DNA from: Membranipora membranacea
Taxonomy: Eukaryota > Bryozoa > Gymnolaemata > Cheilostomatida > Membraniporidae
Length of the DNA stretch: 64,000 nucleotides
Direction: 5' to 3'
NCBI GenBank assembly: GCA_914767715.1
Contig: OU612072.1
Location: forward strand, 1,924,001 to 1,988,000
Shown here one piece after another: positions 37,401 to 47,589 of the stretch. Position 1 is the stretch's first letter. Every line of letters begins with the position of its first letter. A model generated the notes under the pieces. That model ran no database searches and was not told the DNA's origin. It was given only the letters and a program-made list of their open reading frames with translations. Made by a program: the position numbers and the translations under genes.

Positions 37401-40400
37401 TGTACGATAATATTCAACAATTTTTATGTGTACCCTTAATCAAATATGCATGTCTCCAGAAATGCCTTCAATTGATATGGCAGTTAATATACTTAATATT
37501 ACAGTACAAGCTCACCCCAAAAGAGTTGAGAGAAATCCTTAATGTGTTCTATGGTGTGTCTCTTGTACTCTGTGTATGAGGGTTCATCCACCGTAAATCT
37601 ACAAGTAAAAAACAAAATGCATTGCATATCTTTCAATGTTTAAACATTTTCAAATACATATCAAATTACTGAGAGATAAGTGTTGTAAACCACACGTCGT
37701 ATCAAATAAAAACATGAGATATATATATATATATATATATATATCAGGTTCGATGGTGTTAATTTCATATTTGCCTACATTAGCGATTCTCTGTATGCAA
37801 CCTTTCCAGATGGTCCTCTCCCGTTATAGAAGTAGTTTCCAGCCGACACATCGTCATCACATTGCTGTTCTGTACATTGTCTCTTTATGGCATCTGTTGG
37901 CTTACAGGACCAGTGAAAGTATTTCTCTACCAGAGCTATGCAGCATAAAACACAATAAAACAGCATAAAACACATACAGCCATAATTTATTTAATATTTG
38001 CAATCAACTGTTGTTGTGAATGAAGTAGCCTAATTTACAATTATATAATTATAAAATGTAAATATATATAATCACAGAGAAAGGATATACAGAGGGGACA
38101 CCTTCAAGCTATGCACCATATTATTGTCATTTTTTGCTAGAAAATATAGGCTATAATCCAGGTTTTATCACAAAGATTTACATGCTGCTTGGGTCAGTAC
38201 ACTGAAGTTTCCTAATTTTGATGACCAGCTGTCGATCAATTATCACATGTAAATCATCTCATTTTAAAAACCTAGATTACTCATAGCCTATGTATCCTAG
38301 CAAAAAATTACAACAATATGGTATATAGCTTGAAGGTTGGACATTTCAAAAAAGCTGAAAATCAGCCACTATGATAAATGCAGAATGAATTTTGACCTTT
38401 CATAGATCATGGATCAAAAACCACAGGCACTATCACGATCGTTGAAGTGTCCCCTCTGTATATCCTTACTCTGTGATATAATGTAAATATTGTATTTTAT
38501 TATTGCACTGTATTGTACTCATGATGGTAACTGTTTTTGATGCTCATAACCCGATGTCGGCTGGATGCAAATTATTATATAACACATGGTTAGGTATCAA
38601 TTTTAGGACATTTTTAGGGCAATTAAATAAAAATTATAATATCGATACATGCCTAAATAATGTCATGTCAGGAGGAGGTAGCTCAGTTGGTTAGAGCGCC
38701 TGCCCTTTAACGCGCAAGCGTTTGAGGTCCTGGGTTCGAATCCCGCTGCAGTCTACTGACTACTGGGCTCATATGACGCCCCAGGTGTGCTCCGACCTGC
38801 CTGCAAACTGAGAGCAACTTGGCGCCGAAAACGGCGGCCGCGCCCTTAAGGCACTGATATTTCTCAGTCCTCGGATGGAGACAACACTTGCGATTTTAAC
38901 CCACATGTCCCATGACCTTGAAGAAGCCAAAACGAGCCGATAAAAACATGTGAAGGAGCCTTTCTATCTGGTTTTATCACAACTTTGCAGCATGTAATTA
39001 AAGACAGAGAGAAATGATGTAAAAGCAAGAATGATGAACTCCAATAAACCCTGAAGTTATGAGTGAGAAAAGTGTGTGAGAACTATGTGCTTGCGCTTTC
39101 AATTTACCTAAGCCTGATTTGGAAATTTTAAGTATTTTCGATTCGGCGACTATTGTCCTAGTATGGATATATGTTTGCGAGCAAGTGATTTGGACAAGGG
39201 GTGAGATCAAGCGAGGCAGAAATGACATGTGAAAATGTTGTTCCGTGTGTCTAAAGTTAGAAAGAATGACATATTAACCAACCTTTGTCGTGCAAATTGT
39301 CTCCCCATATGTAATTGGAGTCCTCCTGACAACCAATAATGGTACCATGGTCCATAGATGAAATTAGTTGAGTACTCAATTTCTTTTCCCGTATTACCAA
39401 ATATAAACTGGAGATTGTAATCTACAACAGGGTCTTTTGGATGTTAGGCGAAGTTGGTTTTCAATGTGAAAGGACTGTACCACAAAATGTTTGGTAAATG
39501 ATTAAAGCATTGACCAGTGCTCTGCAACTAGCCTTCAAAAAGGAACTGCTTCACACCTTTACATTGTGCCTTATGCAGCCGTACTAGCTGGTCGCTGGTA
39601 GTAGCATTTCCCCACCAACATGATGGAAATGTTGTTAATAGTATCTGAGCATCTAAACTATGATCTATGCGATATCTAGTGAGGTACAGACTACCGATCA
39701 ACAGAATTTGGGAATTAAGTCGTCCTTTTTTAAAAGCATGATTGTGGATTGTAGATTAACTCCTAACATTAATATCTAACAAGTACTTCTCTGAAGCACA
39801 ATTTATGTAAGGAGTTCATCTGCAATCCACAATCATGCTTTTAAAAGTGAACAACAAGGAAACGAAAGTTTTTAAAAATAGATATCTATAAGAACTGATG
39901 TAAGGGAGTGATCTTAATATTGTGTTTTGTATGTATTCTCGCTTAGAGAAATCAAGAGCAATTATAAAAAAGATAAATGCAGTCAATATGATCTCATTGG
40001 AAAATAGAGAAAAGAATATACAATCTTAAATGTAGTGAAGATGCAGCGGTGGATATAACTGCTAAGAAGTTGATCTGACATCAGTGTGGGACATCAGGCA
40101 AATCAGGTGTCTGACACGCCCCCACCTATTTTGATGATTGTAAGGTAATTAGTCTATACTAAATACAGGTAGTTTGATTTGAGAATAACATTGAGGAAGC
40201 CTGAAATAATTTCGATTAGGAGTTTCAGTTGTTACCTCATTCCTCAAGAACCTTTTAGAAAAATATTGTGAGGGCACATTTTACCTCTGACCGGTGGTCT
40301 GTTTCTTCAACTTCAAGCCTGTCTACCGAACAAGTAATAGTTGATGGGTAATATGCATGTACTGGGTTGGGATAGGCGTATTGCTTCCTGAACAGATTGG

Positions 40401-41907
40401 AAATCTCTTTGGCAGGACCATATATCATGGATACTTTTCCGACAAATGAGACATGCTCATTATCACCTACAGGAACTGTAACAGAATGAATATGGACAGA
40501 TAATTTTTACAATACCATACATGGGTGAAAGGTTATAGAATATCTTGACATAAATGATTAACAGAAGGCAACCAAAATTGAATGAATGATAATACCGATG
40601 AGTTAAGGTGGTTTCCTAGCTCACCAGCACATGGCAGTATTTCACATTCCATCATGATATTATCCTCATCGAAGCACCATGCAGCCCTGGTAGGATTTGT
40701 CTGACCATTAAGGTTTCCAGCTGGAGAATATCTGCATCTTTTGTTATGTTTGGTGTAGTCATATGATGGATCGCTACAATATCATTGGATAGTTCATTTT
40801 AATTAATACCAGTTTGTTTATGACCGTTGTATCGAAAAACCTAATTCCTTCATGGTTTGAAATTTGCTAAGTCAGCAGTGCATCATGTTTCTTGTGTCTT
40901 CCTGTACCCATTGAGTTATATCTGAATAACACCAATGTCACCACACAACTAGAACAAATATCCTACCCAGGCTCCCTGTAATTGAATTCACATTTTGATG
41001 ATTATCGCCAGGAGTTCATGGTCAATTAAGAAAGTAGGACTAAATATGATCTGAATTAAACAAATAAACACGTTGAACTCCAACCCTTGTATCTCTACTG
41101 TCCCATCACAAGGTTTGCCGAAAAGTCCAAAAGCTGCATCTCCTTGGTACATGTTTGAAAAGTTGTCGCCCAGAAAAGTGTCAGGTGGAACACATTTTGT
41201 ATTGTCTGCAATTGTCTCAGCATCAACCTCTCTGAAAGATAAAAAGAGCTCTTCAGAAGGAAGCTGCGGCGGCCAAACAATGATAGTAAATCCATCCATA
41301 TCTACAGTGTAGATTGGTATTATAAAAGAGAGCACAGAGCCACTAATTGTGGTGACAGATTGCATGCATAGTGTATAAGCACCCTTTATTGATGTGGTAT
41401 TAGAATAATTCTGTTCTTTTCTTCATAATAATAGATACCATTTTGATATCACACACACAAGGCCGGAACAGAGAGCAAGAAACTAATATTCATCTCAGAA
41501 TTTTGCTTAAAAATTTGATACACATCAAGGCATGAATTAAAATGTGAAAAAAAAGGGAGGTATAGCGAGTTAACATTAACATACTATTAGCTTGATTTAA
41601 ACGAATGTTTTTCATAAAACTCTCTCTTGAATAAAATAGAATCACCCAAGTTGCATAGCTAAGAAGGCTCTGATACAAATGTTTGGAACAATCAAACATA
41701 ATTAGAAACATGCTAGAAGGTTTTTAACTTAGCTTATGAGCTACATGACATCTTCGGGCCTCAAAGCATAATACAGTAACCTAACCCACATGAGTCATGC
41801 TAGTTTTATAGCAGGATAACCAAGATATACAATAGGCGTGCTTACTTGCATGTTATTAGTACTCCTGCATGAAGTGCCAGTAACAAATTGGACACTGCTG
41901 CCCACAT
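14152..41907 (-). CDS. Large type I membrane receptor: kringle - TSP1 - Ig-like - EGF - TM - repeat tail, 1,847 aa
   Basis: Exons in transcription order: 41846-41907, 41085-41231, 40625-40773, 40285-40475, 39283-39421, 37779-37935, 37516-37598, 36250-36548, 35678-35811, 32558-32733, 31786-31909, 31474-31580, 30748-30888, 29999-30115, 29243-29353, 28755-28879, 27722-27762, 26193-26380, 25845-26032, 23658-23853, 23248-23388, 22219-22392, 21516-21692, 20914-21036, 20238-20383, 19563-19761, 19012-19155, 18464-18633, 17249-17417, 16364-16411, 14152-15329. They sum to 5,544 bases with no phase conflict. Domains: signal peptide 1-20, kringle-like 30-119, unassigned 120-512, TSP1 513-589, Ig-like about 676-830, unassigned to 1005, EGF-rich 1006-1400, membrane helix about 1414-1438, cytoplasmic tail 1440-1847. 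It should sit in the plasma membrane. The ligand is unknown and I know no named orthologue. Introns carry many transposons. Confidence 0.8.
14836..15217. repeat. Coding minisatellite, 24-bp unit, about 16 copies
   Basis: The + strand repeats tttgggcgtagaagacggtg with taggt between, two blocks being separated by a gttggagtaggagg variant. The unit is a multiple of three, so copy changes keep the receptor frame. Near identity between copies makes length polymorphism likely. The repeat also leaves long open frames on the other strand and in other frames, which are not genes. Confidence 0.95.
17249..17417 (-). CDS. Receptor juxtamembrane and transmembrane exon
   Basis: The last four cysteines of the ectodomain ([14 protein letters not shown] plus the preceding exon) are followed by an acidic linker and a 25-residue hydrophobic helix starting [15 protein letters not shown], closed by the basic stop-transfer residues RGQRK. 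This fixes a type I orientation. Confidence 0.88.
18464..22392 (-). CDS. Receptor EGF / calcium-binding EGF and cysteine-rich stalk
   Basis: Seven exons: 22219-22392, 21516-21692, 20914-21036, 20238-20383, 19563-19761, 19012-19155 and 18464-18633. Calcium-binding EGF starts are seen as [20 protein letters not shown] and PDIDECEG. The exon 20914-21036 unit has the hydroxylation consensus in [12 protein letters not shown]. The later exons are cysteine-rich with less regular EGF spacing. Most exons are phase 1 to phase 1, the pattern of duplicated EGF modules. These should form an extended calcium-stiffened stalk above the membrane. Confidence 0.85.
19954..20093. mobile_element. Short MITE, 140 bp, inverted ends CAGCCTGTG
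   Basis: About 65 bases at each end are inverted copies (CAGCCTGTGGCCCAGTTT inward to agtactaaaaaggt). The 8-base flanks, ttcatgat and ttcaagaa, are similar but not identical, fitting an old hAT-like insertion. In a receptor intron. Confidence 0.7.
21068..21417. mobile_element. hAT-like MITE, 350 bp, 8-bp duplication CTCTATAC
   Basis: Inverted ends CAGGGGTGCCCAAC / GTTGGGCAGCCCTG are flanked by perfect CTCTATAC repeats (21060-21067 and 21418-21425). The subterminal ggccgcatgcggc-type sequence is typical of hAT non-autonomous elements. In a receptor intron. Confidence 0.88.
23248..26032 (-). CDS. Receptor exons 19-21: unassigned, possible SEA-like end
   Basis: Exons 25845-26032, 23658-23853 and 23248-23388 encode residues about 831-1005. 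Motifs include [20 protein letters not shown] and [17 protein letters not shown]. The last exon ([20 protein letters not shown] before an EGF block) is faintly reminiscent of the end of a SEA domain; weak. Phases 1/0/0/1 agree. Confidence 0.55.
24168..24375 (-). mobile_element. LINE fragment, antisense
   Basis: The reverse complement matches the LINE at 44100-44338 over about 200 bases (gcagaaaggtcttttacat, gatatcatgccc, gcacaaactaatta and cctgtctagg in the same order). It is a fragment of the same LINE family in the intron between receptor exons 19 and 20. Confidence 0.75.
26193..29353 (-). CDS. Receptor Ig-like region
   Basis: Exons 29243-29353, 28755-28879, 27722-27762 (41 bases) and 26193-26380 encode residues about 676-830. 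The start has the Ig strand pattern [16 protein letters not shown] and the end has [17 protein letters not shown], the usual D-x-G-x-Y turn with E for D. The canonical intradomain cysteines are absent. About 60 residues lie between the two halves, more than usual for one Ig domain, so two Ig-like sheets or a large loop are possible. The 41-base exon is supported by exact phase (0 in, 2 out). Confidence 0.6.
27063..27650. mobile_element. Inverted-repeat element split by a later insertion
   Basis: The left arm contains gaagcttgctgatgattgg and ggtcatgttacctaacaatt; the right arm is its inverse, interrupted after ggtaacatgacc by the 387-bp element at 27220-27606 and resuming as catcatcagcaagcttc. 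Without the insert it would be about 190 bases. Confidence 0.75.
27220..27606 (+). mobile_element. hAT-like element carrying a tRNA-derived promoter (copy 1)
   Basis: Ends CAGTGGCGTATATT and AATATACGCCCCTG are inverted; the flanks are perfect 8-bp duplications ACATGACC (27212-27219, 27607-27614). Inside is a tRNA-like head with box A tagctcagtgtgtagagca (27271-27289) and box B gggttcgaatccc (27324-27336). Copy 2 lies at 48084-48498. Confidence 0.88.
29999..30888 (-). CDS. Receptor exons 13-14: unassigned linker
   Basis: Exons 30748-30888 and 29999-30115, both phase 1 to phase 1, encode residues about 590-675, with motifs [20 protein letters not shown] and [20 protein letters not shown]. Two cysteines (KDC, LGC) may pair. 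No family recognised. Confidence 0.6.
30566..30665. repeat. Short degenerate tandem repeat, tgtgactg-type unit
   Basis: Repeated tgtgactg units drift into GC-rich variants (gaccgcggggccgcgtgacc). Lies in a receptor intron. Confidence 0.8.
31181..31367. mobile_element. Tc1/mariner-like MITE, 187 bp, TA-flanked
   Basis: The ends are inverted copies of about 70 bases (CGGTTGACCAAAACCG) and TA borders both sides. A partial third copy of gtaattatggcggtt lies in the middle. In a receptor intron, close to a TSP1 exon. Confidence 0.8.
31474..31909 (-). CDS. Receptor TSP1 repeat
   Basis: Exons 31786-31909 and 31474-31580 give a TSP1 repeat: [16 protein letters not shown] with the tryptophan ladder, the basic strand RKRQRSC, then TACKITSES and LCWGNYDC. 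Entry phase 1, internal phase 2, exit phase 1. Confidence 0.8.
32026..32398 (+). mobile_element. LINE 3' end with (ATACA)n tail
   Basis: The + strand is open through [20 protein letters not shown], a typical LINE C-terminal segment, to a TGA near 32337, then an untranslated stretch and a run of atacaatacaatacaataca (about 32353-32397). CR1-type LINEs commonly end in such short tandem repeats. Antisense to the receptor, in the intron before the TSP1 exons. Confidence 0.7.
32558..40475 (-). CDS. Receptor exons 4-10: unassigned ectodomain region
   Basis: Seven exons (40285-40475, 39283-39421, 37779-37935, 37516-37598, 36250-36548, 35678-35811, 32558-32733) encode residues about 120-512. Features seen are a cysteine cluster ([14 protein letters not shown], then EQQCDDD), [16 protein letters not shown] and a Tyr/Trp-rich end before the TSP1 repeat. 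Exon 39283-39421 is open in two frames; only the one containing [15 protein letters not shown] matches both neighbours' phases. The exon 37779-37935 donor is gtaggc, chosen because it alone keeps phase. No known domain is recognised. Confidence 0.65.
33231..34280. mobile_element. Foldback element of about 1 kb with nested insert and tRNA-like centre
   Basis: Arms at 33231-33800 and 34085-34280 are inverted copies (aaagacttactttgaggctg, gatttccagctttagaatcc). The left arm is interrupted at about 33264-33640 by an insert with ends ggggctcccc / gggagcccc. The centre holds tagctcagcgtaaccggcg and tgttcgagacc, resembling tRNA boxes A and B. Confidence 0.7.
37722..37745. repeat. (AT)n microsatellite
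   Basis: Uninterrupted at-repeat in a receptor intron just downstream of exon 6. Similar short runs are at 26947-26962 and 54773-54792. Confidence 0.9.
38071..38477. mobile_element. MITE, about 407 bp, ends ATCACAGAG
   Basis: Inverted ends atcacagagaaaggatatac and agaggggacac face their inverses at 38445-38477; the arms extend inward more weakly. Flanks are TA-rich, so the duplication cannot be read. In a receptor intron. Confidence 0.75.
38668..38990 (+). mobile_element. tRNA-derived SINE
   Basis: The head carries box A tagctcagttggttagagcg and box B gggttcgaatccc, followed by an unrelated body. The acceptor-stem ends do not pair, so this is a SINE head rather than a tRNA gene. In a receptor intron. 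Confidence 0.7.
39729..39848. mobile_element. Small palindromic MITE, about 120 bp
   Basis: Ends ttaaaagcatgattgtggat and its inverse flank a short centre. In the receptor intron between exons 4 and 5. Confidence 0.75.
40625..41907 (-). CDS. Receptor N-terminus: signal peptide and kringle-like domain
   Basis: ATG at 41907 opens a signal peptide ([20 protein letters not shown]) that leaves in phase 2 at gtaagc, matching the acceptor tctttcag before 41231. Exons 41085-41231 and 40625-40773 then encode six cysteines in kringle order: KCVPP, the Y-x-G segment [36 protein letters not shown] and ILPC. The tryptophan that normally follows the second cysteine is missing. The reading frame is also open upstream to a Met at 41365, but that version lacks a signal peptide. 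Confidence 0.7.
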
Positions 41908-43430
41908 TCTAAGTCTTTTCCAGCATCAGTCAAATATAGTTTCCATCATCTCATACTTTTGTCCCAGCAATTACAATTGAAAATAAATGATAACCGACCA
42001 GTTGTGCCTCACATCATGTACTGCATTGTTAGCCTCTATTACTAGCTGCCTCTACTACTATTACTGTTCAACTCAAGCTATCATCCTGTTGTATATTAAC
42101 CTTTTGTTGCTCCCTCTCTAATGAATAATATTCTTGTTATGTTTTGTATTTATAATGATAAAAACTTGAAACGCTAAAATAACCAGTTTCGTTATAATAG
42201 TGTGTAAACCCGTATTGTCATATGTTTTTACAACACCACGGTTATTTCGCCCAAGTGCATTTAGGACAGTTTCAAGTGCATTTAGGACAGTTTTTCCAAT
42301 GCGCCTACAAAAGGAGCGTCCGTGGCTTTGTGCTTCATGATTTAGTTATCAGACTTCATTGTGGATGGTTGAATTGTGAGAGCAATAAACTGTTATTATT
42401 ATAATAAGTTGTATATATAACTAAATTGTCCCAAGTAACATTGAGGACTGAGCCTGACCTAGTGTCTATAATTCAGTCTCTTTTATCTTGGTATATCACT
42501 ATTAACAGCCTGGCCTAGTGCCTATAATTGTTAGAGTGGTGGCTTCCGGGATAATTCCACTGGTAATTACTCCGTTGAGCACAAAGGGTGGTTGACTATA
42601 GTTGTAAGCCTGGCTCCAATGCCTATAATTTACATCATAGCTTTTCCATTCTTCGCAGTCGCAGAGGTTTGACTATAGTTGTAAGCCTGGCTTCAATGCC
42701 TATAATTTACATCATAGCTTTTCCTTTCTTCGCAAGTGGCAATAATATTGGCGGATTGACTATATTTATTGCAATATAGGTCTTTGGTTCTCTGCAGTGA
42801 GTAAGGGGGCTCAATGCCTTATACAACCCCTCATTCTGAGTAACTGCAATTGTTGAGGTGAGAGCCAATACTCACTGGATCATCAATTGGGCTTGGTATA
42901 AGCCGGTTTGAGTTGCGTAACGGATTGGCAACTCGGTCAGTGTGCTTGAATAGACACTGAAGCTTTCTTGTTCTGGTGGATTTATTAACCCTCGTGCCTG
43001 AGCTACCAAACTAATCACAAGACGGGTGTAGTAATCAAGAAAATCCAGAACAATCCTACCATTTGCCCAATAATGACAGTTTTATTCATCAGGTTAACAA
43101 GAACATTATTCCATACTTAATAGTTTCATCCACTGATAAAAATTTATGGATAAGAGGAAAGTTTCATCCACTGGTATAAAATTAATTGATAAGAGGATAA
43201 TATCTCAACATGCACTAGCAATTTAGGTTTGGTGATAGGAATTGTTTTCTTCTATTTGCATGTTTCAAAAGTTCAGTAATGCTATATATGAGCATTTGTG
43301 AACTTCCATACAGCAGCTAGCCTGATTTCTTTCCTTATTTGCGATATCTATTGGTCTGAAGCTAAACATACGTAAAAATTATTCATTTCTTCAACAAGCA
43401 CAGTCTAACCATTGGTTGTCAATAAATGGG
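41908..43430. other. Upstream region of the receptor gene, no coding exon seen
   Basis: Contains tandem duplications (see 42237-42745) and no exon with convincing splice sites. The receptor promoter should lie in its first few hundred bases. I see no clear TATA box at a suitable distance. Confidence 0.4.
42237..42745. repeat. Two tandem repeats upstream of the receptor gene
   Basis: A 21-base unit (caagtgcatttaggacagtt) occurs twice at about 42253-42295. A unit of about 78 bases (ttgactatagttgtaagcct to tcttcgca) occurs twice at about 42590-42740, with weaker partial copies of cctggcctagtgcctataat before it. Confidence 0.8.
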
Positions 43431-44335
43431 AGGCTTGTATATCTTGAGCTACTCGTGGAAAAAAATTCTCAAATTATCTAAAAAACTATCAAATATAGAA
43501 AATAGAACAATACATGAAGGAAACATCCAAGATAAAACTGCAAAACAGATTCTCAACAACAACAGGGCGAGAATCGAGATCTCAGAATGTAGAAATGTCG
43601 GATAATTTACTACCTTATGCTATCGATCGTGCAAAGGCACTCAACCAAAAGATAAAGAATGCAAACAACAGACTGAATTACCAATGTGAGTAAACCATCA
43701 AAGGGAATGCTTCATATAGTAGGTCACTACAGCTCTGCAACCTACGAATATATGCGATCATCTTTCCTGTCATACATTGAACATTGTGGATATGGGGCTG
43801 ATATTTGCGACAACAAGGACAAATCTGGTCTAGTGGTACATACCAAAATAACAATGTATAATGAGAAGAACAGTGAAGAAGTCTACTTCACAATTAACTT
43901 CTATAATACGACCAATACCATATTAGTTTATCACACGAGTGCCTTAAAACATAACATTGATTTGTTCATGCATGTCTATCAAGAAATCATGTCTGAGATC
44001 CCCGTGCAGAAGTCAAATGAGTTAAATGACTATATAAAGTCAGCCTGCCAGGATGCCCTTCCTATCATAAAAAATTCCGGCTCTGAAGACAAATTATGAA
44101 TACCATCTCGTGCAGAAAGGTCTTTTACATACGCTCACCAATTTTCTTTGTGTTTGAATAATAAGGGGCTGGACAGGGGTTGATATCATGCCCAGCGTCC
44201 CTTGATTTTTCACATTATTACATTGATGGATATAGTAAACTATGGCTCACAGCACAAACTAATTACGTCATGTCACGCTATTTGTGTGGGGCAGTATTGA
44301 ATGCTATTGGCCTGTCTAGGTAGTATATTAAGTCT

Positions 44336-45553
44336 ATGGTGAAAGCTGTCTGCAAAGACACACTTATGGAAATAGATAGACACTCTTCCTTGAACCGTAA
44401 TAAAAGGTCAGCTATGGTCGATTGTACTGAAAATGATGCTTGTACTGAAAAGATGCAGGCCAAGAAATATTGTCATGATATGCCAGGTCATTCATATTGG
44501 GCGGCGGAGGGTGATAGTATGCCACAATCATCCACTCATCACTCAGCTAGTAGTCTACTAGCCGACACAGCTCATTGTGTTACAACTAACCAGCACTTAC
44601 CGACAAAAATGTCCACAATTGAAGCCATTCAATTACAACTGTTGTCTGCACTTGAAAGAATTAATAACTTGGAACGAAAAGTTAATATAATTACTAACAA
44701 GAACTCCAGCTTGAAGAAAGAGGTAGAACAATTCAAAACACAGCAATCTAATATTCCCAAGGTCTCTCAATCAGTAACTGCTAACAAGGTGGCATTGGCT
44801 CAGTTAGCACAAGCAATGAAAAACCAAAACTCTGATAAACCGATGCAAAAGCATGAGATACATAAGCGTACCATCACATTCAAACCACAAAAGAATATCG
44901 TAGTAACTGTTGAAAGAGAGGGTGATATCGTCAAGAATGATGACGACATCAGAAAAGCTATAGGCGGACTCGACATTACTAATGAGAGAATTTATAGAAG
45001 CAGTAATAACTGCTTCAATAACGTCTATGTGCAATTCAGCGAAGAAAGAATGGTAGATATTGCCATCACCAAATGGTCACCAAACATATTTGGACAATCT
45101 TCGGTTAGAAAACCTATCCGACAGTGCCAGGCCATATCGGTCGGAGTTATGAAAGTTGTTCCTTTTTTCGTTGATGAGGCTGACATTGTGAGGGACCTTG
45201 AACACGGAGGATTTGGTGAAACAACGGTTTCTAGAATAACTAAGTTTAAAAATCCATCAAGATCTGTCAGGGTATACTTCAAATCTCCCTAACTTCTACA
45301 AAAAGCCATGAAAGATAGAGTGCGCTCTAATAACCTTACTTTCGTTGTCGAAGCGTACAACATGCCATATGTCATTAGATGCTACAACTGCCATGGATAC
45401 AAGCACAAAGCATCATCTTGCCCCAATCAAAATGCCTGTAAGGGAGATCATCGAGCGTCATCCATAACTTGCCCAGTATATCTGAAATTATCTCACGCAA
45501 TGCTCTCTAGATCTGTTCATGCAACTGAGTCTTCACCCTCAAGTTCCGATTGA
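44336..45553 (+). pseudogene. LINE ORF1: coiled coil and zinc knuckles, one internal stop
   Basis: Residues about 100-140 form a coiled coil (ALERINNLERKVN), followed by an RNA-binding-like region and, after TAA 45290-45292 in the same frame, CCHC-type knuckles and the end TGA at 45551. It should bind LINE RNA in intact relatives. Defective here. Confidence 0.7.
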
Positions 45554-45580
45554 CTAGAGAATTTCAACACAAACAACATT

Positions 45581-47589
45581 GTGTCCGAAAACTGCGTTCT
45601 TCCTTCAATATACCTTCATAATATCGGATCACTAAATCTAGAGAAGTATAATGAGCTAAAAGTTCTGGCGAAGCACTATGATCTTATATTCCTGGCTGAA
45701 TCTTGGCTTACTTCAGATAAGGAGAGTCTTTATAATATTGATGGATTCAAATTACATACATGCCATCGAGCCAACAAACGCACAGGTGGCGGTGTAGCTG
45801 TTTATGCCAGGGATACACTTTCAGTGCAGAAGCTATGTACATATTCTGACCGATCTGTATCTGCCAACTGGTTTATGATTCACCAAGCAAACATGCCATT
45901 AATTATATTTGCTGTAACTTACCACCCCCCAGGTTTGCCGAAATTGTCAAAGGATGGGACAGTGGACCACATTATATCCACTGTTTCCAAACTACTGCAT
46001 AAGCACTCATCAGCAAAAATTATTCATCTGTGGAGATTTTAACGACCTGGATACTGAGTCAATAACAAACATTATCCCAGTTCAACAGATAGTGATATTC
46101 CCTACTCGATATGACAGTTGTTTGGATCTCATATTCACAGATATTGCTGAGTAAGTTGAATCGGGTTGTGTGTCTTTGCTGCCAATTTTGACTAACGATC
46201 ACTGTGCCATTTCTGTGCCTTCGGTAAATAGTAAGAGAGCTCCGAATTACAGTACCATAAGAAAACGCAACATCACTCCTGCCTCGAAAGTAACTATAGC
46301 AAGAGAGTTGTCCTCCCTCTCATGATCAAATCTATTCAATGCAAACACAGCTGATGAGAAGGTTGATATCCTTCACAACACTATCAATAGTATACTAGAG
46401 AAACATTGTCCAGTTAGGAGCGTGCGCGTTCCTACTGGGAAACCGGTATTAACATCACCCCTAATCCGCAAACTTCAGCGTGCTAAACAGAGAGCTCATA
46501 AGAAAAACATCCCAACCTGGAAACTCTTGGCCAAGATGCTGTCATCACAACTTAAACAACAACTCGCTAAGCAGACTTCGGATAATGTGAATGAGACTGT
46601 TCAAGGTAGCAAAGCTGGTGGAAAAACCTCAGTCAGCTCACTGGAGACTGGCACAATGCACGTCCTGCACCGTTCATATCGATGAATGGTAGCTGGCTGT
46701 CCCACTCTCAGTTTGTAGAACAGTTAAACACCTATTACCTCGATGGACATCAAAGCTATATGCCAATACACCCTTCTTTACCTGATGATTGTGTTTATGT
46801 CTCTGTTAATGAAATGGAAGTCTTCAAACATCTTAGAGGTATAAACACTCACACTAATAGAGAGGATTATCCTAGCTGGGTCACCAAAAACAACGCACAT
46901 CTGTTGTCAATTCCAATAACTAATATAATCAACAAAGTTCTTGAAAGCTGTCATTTCCCCACGCTTTGGAAAAGAGCAGAAGTTACTCCATTGAATAAAG
47001 TGAAGACACCTTCTACCTTCAAGGAGCTCAGACCTATCTCGTTGCTCTTCTATGTAGGAAAAGTTACGGAGAAAAATATATCTGAGCTGATCAAGGCGAA
47101 ACTCCCCAGTTTTGATGATCAGTATGCATATACTAAAGGAATGCATCTAGTCTTGATGATAAACAGAATGTTGCTGTTCAGGTTTTGATGCTGGATTTCA
47201 GCAAAGCTTTTGATAAAATGCTTCCACACATTGCTTTTCAAAATCCTCTAACCTTAAATACCAGTCCTAGTCTCGTCAGACTGGTGATGAGTTTCTTCAA
47301 TGATAGATGGCAGAGAGTGAGGTACGCAGATGTATATTCATCATATGAGTGTTGCAAAATCGGAGTTTCACAGGGTACTATTATGGGACCGCTCTTGTGG
47401 AACATTTTTGTGCATGATCTGCTGCCCAAAATACCTTGTATCAAATACACAGATGACACTAAAGTTTATAATGTGGTAGAAAGCTCGGAAGTGTGCATAG
47501 AAAACTCGACATCTCATAAAGCATCCCTCGTATTTCATGATAATCCTCTACAGTCTGCAGCTGGTGTGAAGAAAATTCAATGCTGTTAA
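45581..47589 (+). pseudogene. LINE ORF2: endonuclease and reverse transcriptase, frameshifted
   Basis: Endonuclease motifs run to the shift near 46035, continue in another frame to 46154, and resume at 46422 and 46682. The reverse-transcriptase core is split near 47186 and ends early at 47589. The catalytic box reads YTDD. The rest of the C-terminal region is recognisable in broken pieces to 48.7 kb. Confidence 0.75.

Noticed and set aside
38668-38755. Functional tRNA gene
   Set aside because: The acceptor-stem halves do not pair and it continues into a SINE-like body.
41232-41365. Alternative receptor start at Met 41365, open into the kringle exon
   Set aside because: It has no signal peptide. 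The exon at 41846-41907 gives a clear one with matching phase.
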